Assembly: GCA_024364805.1 (NCBI GenBank)
Contig: CM044518.1
Location: 22,279,824 to 22,305,004, forward strand
Direction of reading: 5' to 3'
DNA length: 25,181 bases
Source: Euprymna scolopes
Taxonomy: Eukaryota > Mollusca > Cephalopoda > Sepiida > Sepiolidae
A program made the translations under genes and the position numbers. The notes below the pieces were generated by a model. The model saw only the letters and a list, made by a program, of their open reading frames with translations, ran no database searches and was not told the origin of the DNA. How positions within the stretch are numbered: the stretch's first letter is position 1; every line of letters starts with the position of its first letter. This document shows, piece after piece, positions 1-11,019 of this stretch.

Positions 1-28
<28 letters not shown>
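1..28. repeat. (TA)n microsatellite at window start
   Basis: Fourteen uninterrupted TA units. The tract is cut by the window edge, so its full length is unknown. Confidence 0.97.
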
Positions 29-31
<3 letters not shown>

Positions 32-1033
32 TATTTACAAATAGAGAAAAAACGTTTTGTTATTAGAGTATTCCAGAAAGGTTTTCACTTTATTTCCAAA
101 ATATTAAGAGTTTTCTTTGGTCTTGCTTATGATTATGCCGTTTAGTAATATTAATAGCAATATTAATAGTAAAAGTATTAATAGTAATAATAATAGTAAT
201 AGTATTAATAATAATGTTAATACTATTAATATAATGCGCAGTTACCACAAAATACTTCACCTACTTTGAAGAACGAAGATTGAAAGAAAACACAGTAAAC
301 TTTAATCTGTTCCAGTAGAGATTTTCATTGGTATCTATCCCACTAGTTCTTTCTGTACGCTGCCTTGCTAAGTTCTGGAAAACTTTGAAGTAAATAATCG
401 TTACCCGTATTAGTTGTATCATAATAATTACTTTGCTTATCTCGAGTGCCATTCGCCCAACCTTTTAGTTTATGAAAGCTCTAATAGTTTTCAGATGTCT
501 CTTGTTGAACTCGGGAATCTTTTTGGAAAACTCTGGAATATACATGAAATTTCGAATGCAAAGTTTACTTAACTCAGGGGTCAATCTGTTATAGATCTGT
601 CTGCTCATAACTAAGGGCATATTCTAAATAACATGGTTGAAATCACATATACATGCACTATTTGATCAAGTTTTATAACAATAATAGGATTGTAGTATCT
701 GTTTAATGCTACGCTCAAGTTAATTTGCAATTATTTAGAGAGGGAAATTCTTATATACTAGGGATATTTTATTTTATGCGTAGTTCAACGTGCTCCATTC
801 TGAGAGATGGATTTCCCCCAATTTTAAAATAACGTTCTGCCACATTTAGCTTTCTTTTGAGAGGAAATACATACGTACACACCCTAAAATAATTAATAAT
901 AGCAACACTAATGATAACTATTGTTTAATAATTATTGTAAACCTTACAGGTACTCTGTATATAAAATTGCGCAAATTATTAGAGAGTGGAAATAAAAGAA
1001 TGTATTAGGTTTCAAAGTATAAATACCATGTTA

Positions 1034-1035
<2 letters not shown>
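29..1035. other. AT-rich spacer, no gene seen
   Basis: Both strands are AT-rich with frequent stops. A cryptic simple repeat of ATTAATAGTA-like words occupies about 145-233. The only longish open frame (261-452, minus) has no recognisable domain and is probably chance. No transposon motif was recognised. Confidence 0.6.
145..233. repeat. Cryptic AT-rich simple repeat
   Basis: Words such as ATTAATAGTAA and TAATAATAATAG recur imperfectly across about 90 bp. This looks like degraded simple sequence, not a functional element. Confidence 0.7.

Positions 1036-1114
<79 letters not shown>
1036..1114. repeat. (TA)n microsatellite, left flank of putative Helitron
   Basis: About 79 bp of alternating T and A with one CA interruption at 1099-1100. 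A non-TA sequence starts right after it that resembles the start of non-autonomous Helitrons (GTCTGTGTGGGTG near 1130). A matching TA tract begins at 3070 directly after a Helitron 3' end, so this tract may be the other half of the landing site. Confidence 0.95.
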
Positions 1115-1249
1115 ATATAAAGCTTAACGTCTGTGTGGGTGTATCTTTGTGTCTGATAACGAATAGGATCCTATGTGGTTGTCTATTTTAAAAAAAAACT
1201 GATTGCATATAATGATAGAAGATGTATCGAGGATCAGGAATGGGTATGT

Positions 1250-1630
1250 TTGATCTGACAGAACGGTGGTTCATAAAAATTGTGGGTTCTGCGTTCGTGC
1301 CTGGCTCCCAAAGGATGGAAAAAAATGAAAAAATAACGTTTACAAGTGTGTTTGATATAGATGCACATGAGAATACTTTAATAAGTATATTCAAAATGCA
1401 ATACGGATGGTATAATAAAATGTCGAGGTCTGGTTCCTGCCTATTCTACATTGAAATATGGCACACATTTTAACAAAGACTTTTCATATCTTATTGCGTA
1501 AGTATACTTTGATAATTATGTTTCAGTTTGAAGAAATATGGTATGATAAAATCATTGGGGGTTCGTTCGCGCCTGACCTCCATAGAATGTAAATATGTCA
1601 CAAAGTTTAACAAGTTTTTTTTAATAGAGA
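1250..1630 (+). repeat. Diverged tandem repeat, ~131-141 bp unit, about 3 copies
   Basis: A block TGGTNNRATAAAAT, then GGTTCNGNNYC.TGCCT and an AAATATGNCACA-TTTAACAA stretch recurs starting near 1267, 1408 and 1539. Copy three (GGTATGATAAAATC, GTTCGTTCGCGCCTGAC) and copy one (GTTCTGCGTTCGTGCCTGGC) match best; copy two is more worn. The open frames at 1188-1473 lie across this repeat and are not genes. Confidence 0.6.
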
Positions 1631-2330
1631 CGGTCCAAAATAGCACCTTAACTTTAATCTTCATTCACATACGTTTTTATTTATTTTGAGTTGAATCATA
1701 TTGTATCGAATAAAGTCACCTTATAAAAGTTAAAATCGGAACTTCAGACAAGTCTCGACACAAATATTGCATAACTCTGTGTTTTTCCTTCTCCACTCGC
1801 ACGTTACACTCTTTCGAAAATAGATAAAGAGATAAATAATAAAAAAATAAGGACGTTATCGTGCCAAAAGAAGGACAAATCATGCTCACATGATTACGTG
1901 TCTTTTTAAAAACATTTACATGAATTATTTTTTTTATATATCTGTTTACGCTTTTTTGTCAGTGTACTAGAAGGAATTCAGTCGATTACACCCCTTTCTG
2001 CTTGTTTTTACATTACGATAGTACAACCCTGAATTCGACGGACTAATACAACGCCGTTCAATACTGTAAAACTGAAACGAAGCTGTTCTTCTTGAAAACG
2101 GCGGCATTTTCTTCTTATTCATATTTATATCGATTCTCTGCTTTAAACAATTAAACAATTACGTTTTTTTTTTGTTTTAATATCCCATTTTGCTGTTTCG
2201 GATTATTTTACTTATGTAAGTAAAGCTTCATTATTTTTCAACTGTTTTTGTTTCTTTGTTTTTCGATATTCCGTCGATATCATTTAGTAAGAGTGTTTAG
2301 CAGAAAAGATAACACACTACTACCCGAAAA

Positions 2331-2797
2331 AATATACAAGAAATAAATGTTACCATAGTCAGTAAAAGTTCATTTCGTGTTTTTTTTTGTTTTGAAATAG
2401 TTTTTAATGCTCTTTACTTGAAATAATTTCAGTGAACCGAAATTAAAACGAAATTTGAAGAGATAACTACTTAAATGAATTTTTATATAAACTACACATG
2501 CCATAATCGAATATTCTTCAAGCACAAAATAACAGAAAACATTGAAATATGTTTATAAATATTCCTTACGTTAACGGAACTCTCTTAAATTGTTAACACA
2601 AAATGTTCAGGTGCCCCCCTTCAAATGTAAAACGGGTCTCTCGATTTCAAAGTCGCTGCCATTTTGATTTTTTTAAAACCGGTTCGTGCATTAAAGAAAA
2701 GATTTATTTACAAACTACATAAAAATACTAACCAATGGACTTGTCTACCAGAAAAGTAACTTTTATTGACTATGGTGACATTTATTTCTTGTATATT
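2331..2797. mobile_element. MITE with 40 bp terminal inverted repeats (Tc1/mariner-like)
   Basis: The left arm 2331-2370 (AATATACAAGAAATAAATGT, then TACCATAGTCAGTAAAAGTT) is the reverse complement of 2758-2797 with only two mismatches over 40 bp. If the outermost TA is the target duplication, the element reads TA|CAAG...CTTG|TA, which fits the TA preference of the Tc1/mariner superfamily. The ~390 bp interior is AT-rich with no transposase frame. The high arm identity suggests it is younger than the surrounding Helitron-like sequence it appears to sit in. The family assignment is inference; the inverted repeat is directly visible. Confidence 0.82.
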
Positions 2798-3040
2798 CAT
2801 ATTATTATATATATAAAATTTTCTCTTTTTAAGGAAACACCATTTTGTTGCTCACTCTTGGCTACGAATTGAAACTAATTCATATAAAATATATATTTCG
2901 CGAAAATTCGCTTTACTTTCATCAGATTTTGCTAAACGTAATGTTTTTCAGTATCAAAACCTATCTTTTACAATCTCTTCCTTTTCATAAACTATCATAC
3001 TTTCATCATTCACAGTCCATTTTCTGTAGGCTGTTTTTGA

Positions 3041-3068
3041 ACCCAGTCAACGACGGGTACTTCTGCTA

Positions 3069-3069
<1 letters not shown>
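3041..3069 (+). mobile_element. Helitron 3' terminus (hairpin + CTAG)
   Basis: A hairpin with stem ACCC/GGGT plus GT/AC around a CAACG loop lies at 3041-3058. Spacer ACTTCTG follows, then CTAG at 3066-3069. The next base is T and opens a long (AT)n tract, as expected for insertion between A and T. Confidence 0.8.

Positions 3070-3132
<63 letters not shown>
3070..3132. repeat. (TA)n microsatellite, right flank of Helitron 3' end
   Basis: About 62 bp of alternating T and A beginning exactly at the base after the CTAG terminus. It pairs with the tract at 1036-1114 on the other side of the proposed element. Confidence 0.96.
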
Positions 3133-3134
<2 letters not shown>

Positions 3135-3364
3135 GTATATGCAAATATTGCCATAGTTATATATATATATCTGTATAGACTTTGAATCGTATGATTCATT
3201 GTTATTTCAGTAAATAATCCCGTCATTTAATTAATTACTCTGTAATATTTACTTCTAAATAATAAAAAAACGTATTTCTAAATTTTATCAGCTATTCTAT
3301 TTCACTAAACACTTCAGTAACATAGTATATAGTCTATATTAAATGAGTTGATAAACCTTATACC

Positions 3365-3790
3365 AAACCCTGTATGCGGGGGTTCCGTCTTCAATGGAAT
3401 GATTTACTGTCACCATGTCTAATGATCGTGCAATATTTCAACAAAAATTCAAAGAGGGGATATTGAGAAAAGTTCGAACAGATGAACGGACGAAAGATTT
3501 GGGGATAATTTTATCCTCATAATTGCTCTAGGTTGAACCCAGATTTATCCTTGGAAATATCCTTCTAGCAAAAATACTTTCACTATGATAAGAGATTGTT
3601 ACAAATTAAAAAAAAAACAAACTAAGACGTTATTATTGAGAAGCGTTGAAACATACGAATGAACGAAGTGGGGTGAATTACAAGGTCCAATCATTCCTAT
3701 GTCGGGGGCGGGACAATAATTGTTGTGTAAATTAATATAGTATTTACTATCACCTCAGATTGTAAAATTAGTCTAAGATGTACGAAGGTA
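3365..3790. repeat. Diverged tandem repeat, 170 bp period, about 2.5 copies
   Basis: Matching blocks occur at exact 170 bp steps. TTTACTGTCACCATG (CACC at 3411), ACTTTCACTATG (CACT at 3581) and TTTACTATCACCTCAG (CACC at 3751) line up. Downstream of the first two, TATTGAGAAAAGTTCGAACA with ATGAACGGACGAA lines up with TATTGAGAAGCGTTGAAACA with ATGAACGAAG. A CGGGGG word precedes copies one and three. Identity is modest, so this is an old array; a computed self-alignment would settle it. Confidence 0.5.
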
Positions 3791-6700
3791 TTAAACAATT
3801 TTTCAGCCCAATATTACATCAATTTATTTAATTCTGAAATCGACGTGTTAATGCAATAAACATGCATACCATCCATATGAAATCCAAACTACATCTACTT
3901 AGGAATTGATCGTAATTCAGCATATGTTCTGCTATTTCAGTCGTCTTACTCTGCCCATTTTTCTCTTGTTTTGTTTATAAGCTTAATGTGTTCTCTGAGC
4001 GCAGGGAGTGCCACTTTTTCCTTTATATATGGTTTGCTATACCGGATTTTCAGGCTTTCTGTGTATTATGAATTTCCGCTGGGTTCATAAACTTAATTCT
4101 GTTGGAATCACCTTGGTATTCTTTTTCACATTTGGATCGAAACTCATAAAGACAGTACTACACCATGACATTTTCTTTTGCCACTCAATATAAAACAGTA
4201 GTCGGAATAATCGGTGTTCTTCTTCAATATTCAGAAGCATTAGCAAACGTTTTTCTTTGTTTAAGAATGAGAATTTCTTCTGAATTTATTGATGAAATAT
4301 GTACGTACATATCCAGTAAGTATATGCGTCTACCTTAGGTTCGCATACATCTTTCTATATTCTTTTAGTAACCTCATTCTACATTTTATGTATATCTTTT
4401 TATTTTGTAGATTCTTATTTACTTTTATTTATTCCTTATTCCTTAACTTTTTGATTTTACGATTTTGTTTTAATTTTAAGATTGTGTGTTTATTTGTTAT
4501 TTTATTGTGTGTTTTGGAATGCAAACCCTCATTCAAGTTACATATTCTGTGGTCACAGCCATAGGATTTCAAATATGCTTATAACTTAATCATTTCTTTA
4601 ACCTCAACGTCGACTTAACTTTAATTCAATAATACTATCGTAAGTTTACACTTCAATTATTATTTATAGATTGTTTATATTTTGGAGATTTTAATTATTT
4701 TTTTTTCATTTAATTGGCTATCATGAATATGTTTCTATCCTTATCATTGTTGTTATTGTCGATGTTCAAGCCTCTTATTTGTCGCGATGAGATAAAGGCG
4801 GACTCAGTCTAATATAGTAACTTTCCCAGGATCTACCTTTTTTTAGTTTGCAAATGGCTTGCAGAGCCACTATGCTTTATGTTAAACGGTCGGTGTATTC
4901 GTACTCTTTTATCAGAATTCGACTTAGAATTCAATTAATTATCAGCACCTCCAAGGATTGGGCCAAATATGTTATGATAACCCCCCGGGGTGGAATGGAT
5001 AACATTCTCCGTGTTTTATCATTATATTCGCCACCTTAAGGATTTTCAAAATGTTTCATTTAAATTTTATTGAAAAAAATGTTCTTAAAATGTATGTGCC
5101 TATTATCTAATGTAAACTTTCGCTCGACAACCGGGGCGTAACACAGGTTATTCTACCAAGCAATACATACTTTGTGTGTCCCTTTTACTCCGAGGGATAA
5201 ATTTCAGCATAACAAAAAAGCCGAAAAAAACCTTCGGAGCGAACAATCTAGTTAGCCTGTTCATAATATTTTTAGCGATATATCGCCAAGAAAAATGAAA
5301 CAAACATGATTTTATTATTATTTTCGACACATAATTTTTTTTCCGATATTTTTTCATTTCAATTTCCAAAGAAAACTGACTTTAAGATTAAACTTGACTG
5401 GCATATAGTTTACCATGTTCTTAAGGCGTTTTCAATAAGTGCGTTTAAAGTAGTAATTCCCTCCCCTATATAAGTACCTACATAATGCCTCGGCACCTTC
5501 ACTATTCATATTTATGATATAGAAACCGAAATGAAATACCTTACAAGTGAATGCAAAAGAAAAAAAACTGATTATATACCAGCATTCATGAAATTTTGAA
5601 CTGATGCAGCAGCAAAAATTATATTACAAGAAATAATGTAAATACTAAAGCAGTATAAGACATTTGTGCATGCCGTAAGTTTGTGTATAATTAAACGTGA
5701 TATACCTAAACTATGAATAGGTTCACTTCACTACTCATGGTAGGATATTATCAGAAGACGAGAATCAAATACTTCACACGTTATATTAAGTGATAAAAAT
5801 AATTGTATACTCGCCTAGATATTAAGCAGTAGATTTACAAAAACAGCGTTTTCTGGTGTTTGCTTTTTAATAGTGTTGTTTCTATATTCAATCATAAGTA
5901 GTAGAGAATCATCCACTTTTTAAACCAAGTATATCTGACTTGTTTAACATGTAAAATTAGCTAGTGTTGCTTCCTGCAAAGAGTTTATCTGTATTTACTA
6001 TACTCATGATAGCTATAGTCTAGTGTATACTCAATTGATTTTACGCACAATACAGAGGTAAAACAAAAATCTCATTTAAGCTAATAAATTAATATCCAAT
6101 GTTATCGATAATAATAAGTGATCTGATTTACTTTTATAATTTCTTATATTTAAGTTGACGTTTTAAATAATGCAGTGAGTAAATCTGCGAGAGCACGCAA
6201 ATACAATAATGGAATTGTAAAGTAATTTAAACATGTTTGCTGCAAAGATAAATATTAAAAATAAATGTCCAACACACTATAAAAATAAATAATGCAGTCA
6301 ATTGACTTTCACCTTGAAAATTCTATTTCTAAAATCTTCACAGCTTTGTACCGCTTTCCCTCGGCTACACACCTTATATGAAGTTTCGCATTGCTTCAAA
6401 TGCAGTATATATTTAGTTTCATGTTTGTAAACCAAAAACTGACAAGGGAGTTTGATAAGCTAAGTTTTATACACAAATATATATACACGCATATATAAAC
6501 CATGCAGAAAAAAATGTGATTACTATAAACTTTTTACGCAAATATAACACAAGGAAAAAAATGAAGAATATCTACATGAATATAATTGCAAGTGATAAAG
6601 AACCAAGAATGATCATTCCATAAAATAAATGCCGTTAGAGGTTATAAATGGCAGTTTTATTTCTAATTTTATATTTGAATTTTCATGATAGTTCAAGTAC

Positions 6701-8599
6701 TGCTTACGTTTGGACTTTTGTTCTTGCAACGTTTTGGCTGACGTGAAGCTTAGATTATTCATGTTCTTCTTGTGAATATGAAATTTATTTTTGAAACTCG
6801 AAAACCTGTATAAAAAGTATAACGCAAATATCTATTAAATGCACGGGGATAGCATTTAATAAGTGTTGGCTGATAAAACTTCTTCAAAATACGTAATTAT
6901 GTTCTTAGTATCGCTAACACTTACAATTAATCGTAAGTTTTCTATAGAGTGTCATTTATAACTGAATTATCAATTATGATCTGGGCATTATATTTCCGTA
7001 AGTTATTAAACACCTTATCTCTTAGGCATAATCGTGGGGTTAAGAATCAGAGTATTCTCTTTACTCTGATCATGTTAACATAACTCTAGGCAATTCCTCA
7101 TTTTAGACAATAGTTACAATCTTATCTTAAGAGTATCTTAATTGATATTTACCTAGTGTAGTATTACTTATATTGTAATATGTTTAAAAGACATTAACAT
7201 GCACTTTAGATAGTAACCAATATACGTTCGTCTTTCATGATAATGTGCTCATATGGGCGATAGTTAAATGTATGTGCCTGTATCTCTGGAGGAAATACAA
7301 TTGTCTCGGTATCTAACCTCAACACCTTGCTATTCTACTTATTTTTATTGACATTGGTCTGTTTCGAAGAAGAAGTATTTAATCTGAAAAGTTTCAAACA
7401 TTTGCATTTTTGTTTTTATTTGTTAACATTTTTACTTCAAATTAGAATCAATAGAAATAAGTCTATTATGCATTAAGCATTTTGAAACCTATCATGCAAG
7501 AATAAAGGAAAATCGGCCACATTACACTATGCTTGAGACTCCAATTCTATTTCTTCTCACTAGTACAGAATTGCAATACCATTCTCCAGTTAACTTGTTT
7601 GGATTCACGGACAAATGCGCGATCTAAATTTCACTTTCAAATATATGCGAGATTCTAATTAATGTTCATTAGAAATACAGTTCAATAATATTCATTTCTC
7701 AACCTCGACAAGAGTAGTTTCCTGGGACTGGATTTTCGTATGCAAAATCGACCTTGAGTTTTGCATAGTCTATCGATGTATTTGTGTTACTGTGTAAGGT
7801 TGGGGATTAGTTTATTGTGTCTTCCGGATATAGTATGAAGGGCAACAGCGATTAAAAATAAATAAAAAAATAATGTTACGAATTGAGATTTCATCCGGAA
7901 CACGGTTTTCTCTTTTGTTAAATAAAAAAAAAAAATTCACTATAGTCTTGTATAATATATTACACCCCGTACAGCCATCCTAACTTCATTATAATTTTCC
8001 CGATATGTTCTCGGCTGAGCGCAAACGCTCGTTTCCTCCTGAAATACTTTAACACTATTAACGCGCAACTGAATTTTTCTATCTTCTCATACGAAAAGCG
8101 AAACGGAGAAAATTGTCTTAAAGGTGAGTGAGACAAATGTTATCTTGGCAAGTTATTTACTTCCTACACTTCACTTCTAACAAAATACAATGAGTGATGC
8201 GTACGGTCGACATCAATTGTCATCGTTAGACTCACGTTTGTATACGGACAATGTCATCTGACAGCTTTTCCTGGACTAAACATTCCTCGTGTCTCGGAAT
8301 GATTTTTAGATAGAATAAAGTTATCCTCACAGGTATTAACAAGGCATTGTTAAACATTTCTACAAGCTTAGTTAATGGTTACTGATGGAAGTTTATTATA
8401 TGTAACACTTCATGTAGGAAAAAGGCATATATTATAAATCGCTTTTATGTCATCCAATTCATAAACAAAGTTCTTGAAAAACGGTTTGGGCGGATTTTAT
8501 GGTAATAAATATTCAGCTCCTTAAGGGAATTTACAAGAGGATAATTTCATTAATCTTATATATCAGCTAAAAGGTATAATAGTATTTTAAGAACCAACT
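3791..8599. other. Long AT-rich spacer, no recognised gene
   Basis: No frame shows a known domain. The frame at 4289-4564 (plus) is a string of F, L, I and C residues from T-rich DNA, and those at 4008-4193, 4848-5039 and 5148-5369 show no motif. Two points stand out: a perfect 9 bp inverted repeat at 7739-7767, and a slightly CpG-richer patch around 7970-8260 containing a ~150 bp open frame ending at a good splice-donor match. Otherwise I see nothing in this stretch. Confidence 0.55.
7739..7767. repeat. Perfect 9 bp inverted repeat
   Basis: TATGCAAAA and TTTTGCATA flank an 11-base spacer. No flanking gene gives it a role; it could be a chance palindrome or a remnant of a small inverted-repeat element. 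Confidence 0.7.
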
Positions 8600-9320
8600 A
8601 CATAGAAGCATGAACAGGAACACTGTTAGGTAGTTCAGAAGCGGGATTTCACATTACATCTAAATTTCTGCATGTAAATATTGTTATTCAAGCAGAATGC
8701 AAGATATGAATTATACAGTTAAGATGTCCTGGGAAATATTTTTGAGAAGAATTCTCTCGGCATCTAAGTTCATTAAAGGTTTAAAAAAAACAGTAGAATT
8801 TCACTGTTTGTCGGGTTAGCCGTGTATGTTTACATCCAGGGGTCACTAATGTGACTATTTCTTCATAAAATACTCCATTAAAATATTCATTAAACAGGTA
8901 GAGAATCGCAAAATCACGGTGATGGGGCAGAGGTTAGTGTTTAATTGATTGCGTGATAGTGTCTAACCTTTTAGGCTGGAGACATTTTTTGTGAACCATG
9001 ACTAAGAAATAGAGCCTAATAAAAAGTTCATCATCTAAGATGTGGAATCAATACTCCATACATGGATGAATAGTTGCTTTGTATGGATGCAGAATACTGT
9101 TAAGCGACATCGATCTTCTAGAATGGTAGAAGTTTTCCACTTTTTACAGTAGCTTTGGCAATGTTTTTAATATATCTGATGATATTCGTGGTGGAGGTGG
9201 ATGTTAAGCCGAGGGCTTTGTGCAATGAAGGTTCGTGCTATTATTCATGACATATCATAAGGATAAAGAGAAACGCCGGTTGCTTCAGAATAAAGTCTTG
9301 GACAGATATATATTTTTGAC
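8600..9320 (-). pseudogene. LINE reverse transcriptase C-terminal fossil (CR1/Jockey-like)
   Basis: Read on the minus strand, pieces in shifting frames match the end of a non-LTR retrotransposon RT in the right order. ALGLTSTSTTN and IKNIAKA (about 9220-9140) resemble the LLGLTFS...W..YI..IAKSA segment. SILHPYKATIHPCMEY (about 9096-9050) is the family's L.LYK..IRPCMEYC block, with the following Cys codon now TGA before FHI. HHRDFAILYLFNEYFNG (8925-8872) is the SHRR.VASLSLFYRYF block, followed by remnants of the TRL and FFP tail. It is interrupted by many stops and frame changes, and no EN or RT catalytic core is seen upstream. Clade is inferred from motif style only. Confidence 0.78.
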
Positions 9321-9405
9321 AGCTTACTTACCGTCCGTGATAATTGATGTAATTTTTTCTTTCACTCATCTAGAATTTACAAATAAAAAACTGTAGAAAG
9401 ACAAA

Positions 9406-9407
<2 letters not shown>

Positions 9408-9456
<49 letters not shown>
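9408..9456. repeat. (TA)n microsatellite
   Basis: About 49 bp of alternating T and A, roughly 90 bp beyond the upstream edge of the LINE fossil. Confidence 0.95.
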
Positions 9457-9458
<2 letters not shown>

Positions 9459-10042
9459 CTATGCTATAATTAAGTGGTTTATAACAAGACTATCAGCTAC
9501 AAAATTGGTTATAGTATCCTTGTATTGCACTTGACATTATTTAAACTAGGAGGTACAATGTCGACTGTTATTTGCCGATCGAACCACCTAATAAGCGTGC
9601 ATGCGGAGAGCCTCCTATATTTTAGTTAGACAGGAAAAGTATGTTGAAAGCAATATTAAGAGCGAACGATAAACTAATAATTGTTCTAATTTAATATAAT
9701 GTATTTGTATATGAATTTACAATCTATATATTTGGTGATGAAATGTAAAAAAAAAAAAATTCTGTGAAAAGTCAACTTTTATTTGCACTTAAACTGAGCT
9801 TACCTCATAATAACCGCACCTTTAGAAAATTTTTAAATGAAAAAGTAAATTATATTTACACATAAAAGTAGAGTAGTACTTTTCGCTTTAGCATTACTTC
9901 GGTTTACTAAAAGATAATTTACATTACTTTAGCATTACTTCGGTTAATTAACTTTTACTTATTGTACTTATTATCTGCTTCCAGGATTGAAATAGTTTTT
10001 TGTAGCGAAATCGAAAAAAAATATTATCTCATAACGCACAAA

Positions 10043-10109
<67 letters not shown>

Positions 10110-11019
10110 GAGAGAGAGAAAGAGAAAAAGAAAGAGAGCCTTATCAATTTTTTTAAATCTTTTTACCAATTGTCAAACGTTCAGACCATGAACATGTAAA
10201 CAGCTTTCAAATATTCCGCCTGAAAAAAGTTTTTGTTTGTTTATATTTTATTCACTAGAACTTTTATGTTAGAACGATATTTTACCCTTGAAATTTAATT
10301 TGGTTTCACTTCACGTATATGAGTTTGCGCCACGTGCATTTGTTGGATGCACATGAAAATACTTTGAGCACGAAAGCGTCATGATGCACAAAACTCAAAG
10401 TGAATTATATATAGACACCTGCTGTTTTGTGCGCTGTGAATATTATTTTGAGCAGAGCAAAGTAATATCCGGCTTAACTTAACGTGTCACCTGTTTTTAA
10501 GTCGTGCTTAATTTAATGTGTGTAACGTTGCGTTGGGAAGCTGTTTCTTTCGAATATGCTATACTAAACTTAGCAGCGTGTAATCCTTATTACATTAGAT
10601 TAAAAGATTAGTAGATATAATGCGTGTTATATCTCGGTGATTAAATACACCCCAAAATTGTCAAGAAATGCTTTGTGTAAAATACGCTTTCTTTTATATT
10701 GGTACCGTTTCTCTGTAATTTACATGGAACTTGTTAGAGATATGTTCGAGATTATATTACCTACAAAACCTCTCCAAAGCGGCATAGATCATCTTCCAAT
10801 ACATTTTATTCATGTTTACTTTCTTCAATAGATTGTCATTTTAATACGCCTCGTAACGTAGTTATGATAAAATTCATGATGAGTTATTTGTCATGCATGA
10901 TGAGTATTTATTTTAGTTATTTTTTTACTTGAAATTCTAACAAATTCAAAAATATCGCTTAATAGCATAGTCGGTGAGAGAAATCAGTGATGCTCGGTAA
11001 AAGTGACACTTGTATTGAG
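9457..11019. other. AT-rich spacer, no gene seen
   Basis: Contains a short direct repeat (CTTTAGCATTACTTCGGTT at 9886-9904 and 9927-9945), a TA/GA composite microsatellite at 10045-10139, and a small palindrome (ACTTTGAG at 10361-10368, CTCAAAGT at 10394-10401). The frames at 9962-10156 and 10637-10831 are microsatellite translation and featureless sequence respectively. Confidence 0.55.
10045..10139. repeat. Composite (AT)n-(GA)n microsatellite
   Basis: About 62 bp of alternating A and T (10045-10106) switch directly to an impure GA tract (10108-10139). The same TA-to-GA junction occurs at 16397-16449. Confidence 0.95.

Larger units (their letters stand above)
1099..3069 (+). mobile_element. 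Putative non-autonomous Helitron (old, internally decayed)
   Basis: The right end is well supported. A short hairpin (ACCC-a-GT, loop CAACG, AC-GGGT, 3041-3058) is followed seven bases later by CTAG at 3066-3069 and then a T. This is the hairpin plus CTRR terminus and A/T insertion site of the Helitron family. The left end is inferred: after the (TA)n tract, 1115-1170 is GT-rich (GTCTGTGTGGGTGTATCTTTG) as in many Helitron 5' regions, but a clean 5' TC is not preserved. There is no Rep/helicase coding, so any element is non-autonomous. It contains a diverged ~135 bp repeat and a nested MITE. The 3' end alone is quite secure; the 2 kb span is a hypothesis. Confidence 0.5.

Noticed and set aside
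1222-1473. 83-codon plus-strand frame and its 68-codon minus-strand partner
   Set aside because: The span is part of a diverged tandem repeat in a Helitron-like segment, and both strands being open is a base-composition effect.
2870-2930. Hammerhead-like pair CTGATGA ... GAAA on the minus strand
   Set aside because: The bases after CTGATGA cannot form helix II with those before GAAA (only an inner GCGA/TCGC pairs), and no helix III or cleavage site follows.
4289-4564. 91-codon frame rich in F, L, I and C that looks like membrane segments
   Set aside because: T-rich DNA gives such residues automatically. No start context, family motif or neighbour supports a gene.
9886-9945. 19-base direct repeat 41 bp apart
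   Set aside because: Only two copies with no extension outside the word. Most likely a small local duplication.
9962-10156. Open frame coding a run of IYIYIY followed by SREREREKERE
   Set aside because: It is a direct translation of the (AT)n-(GA)n microsatellite; there is no real protein signal. The same applies to the frame at 14393-14590.
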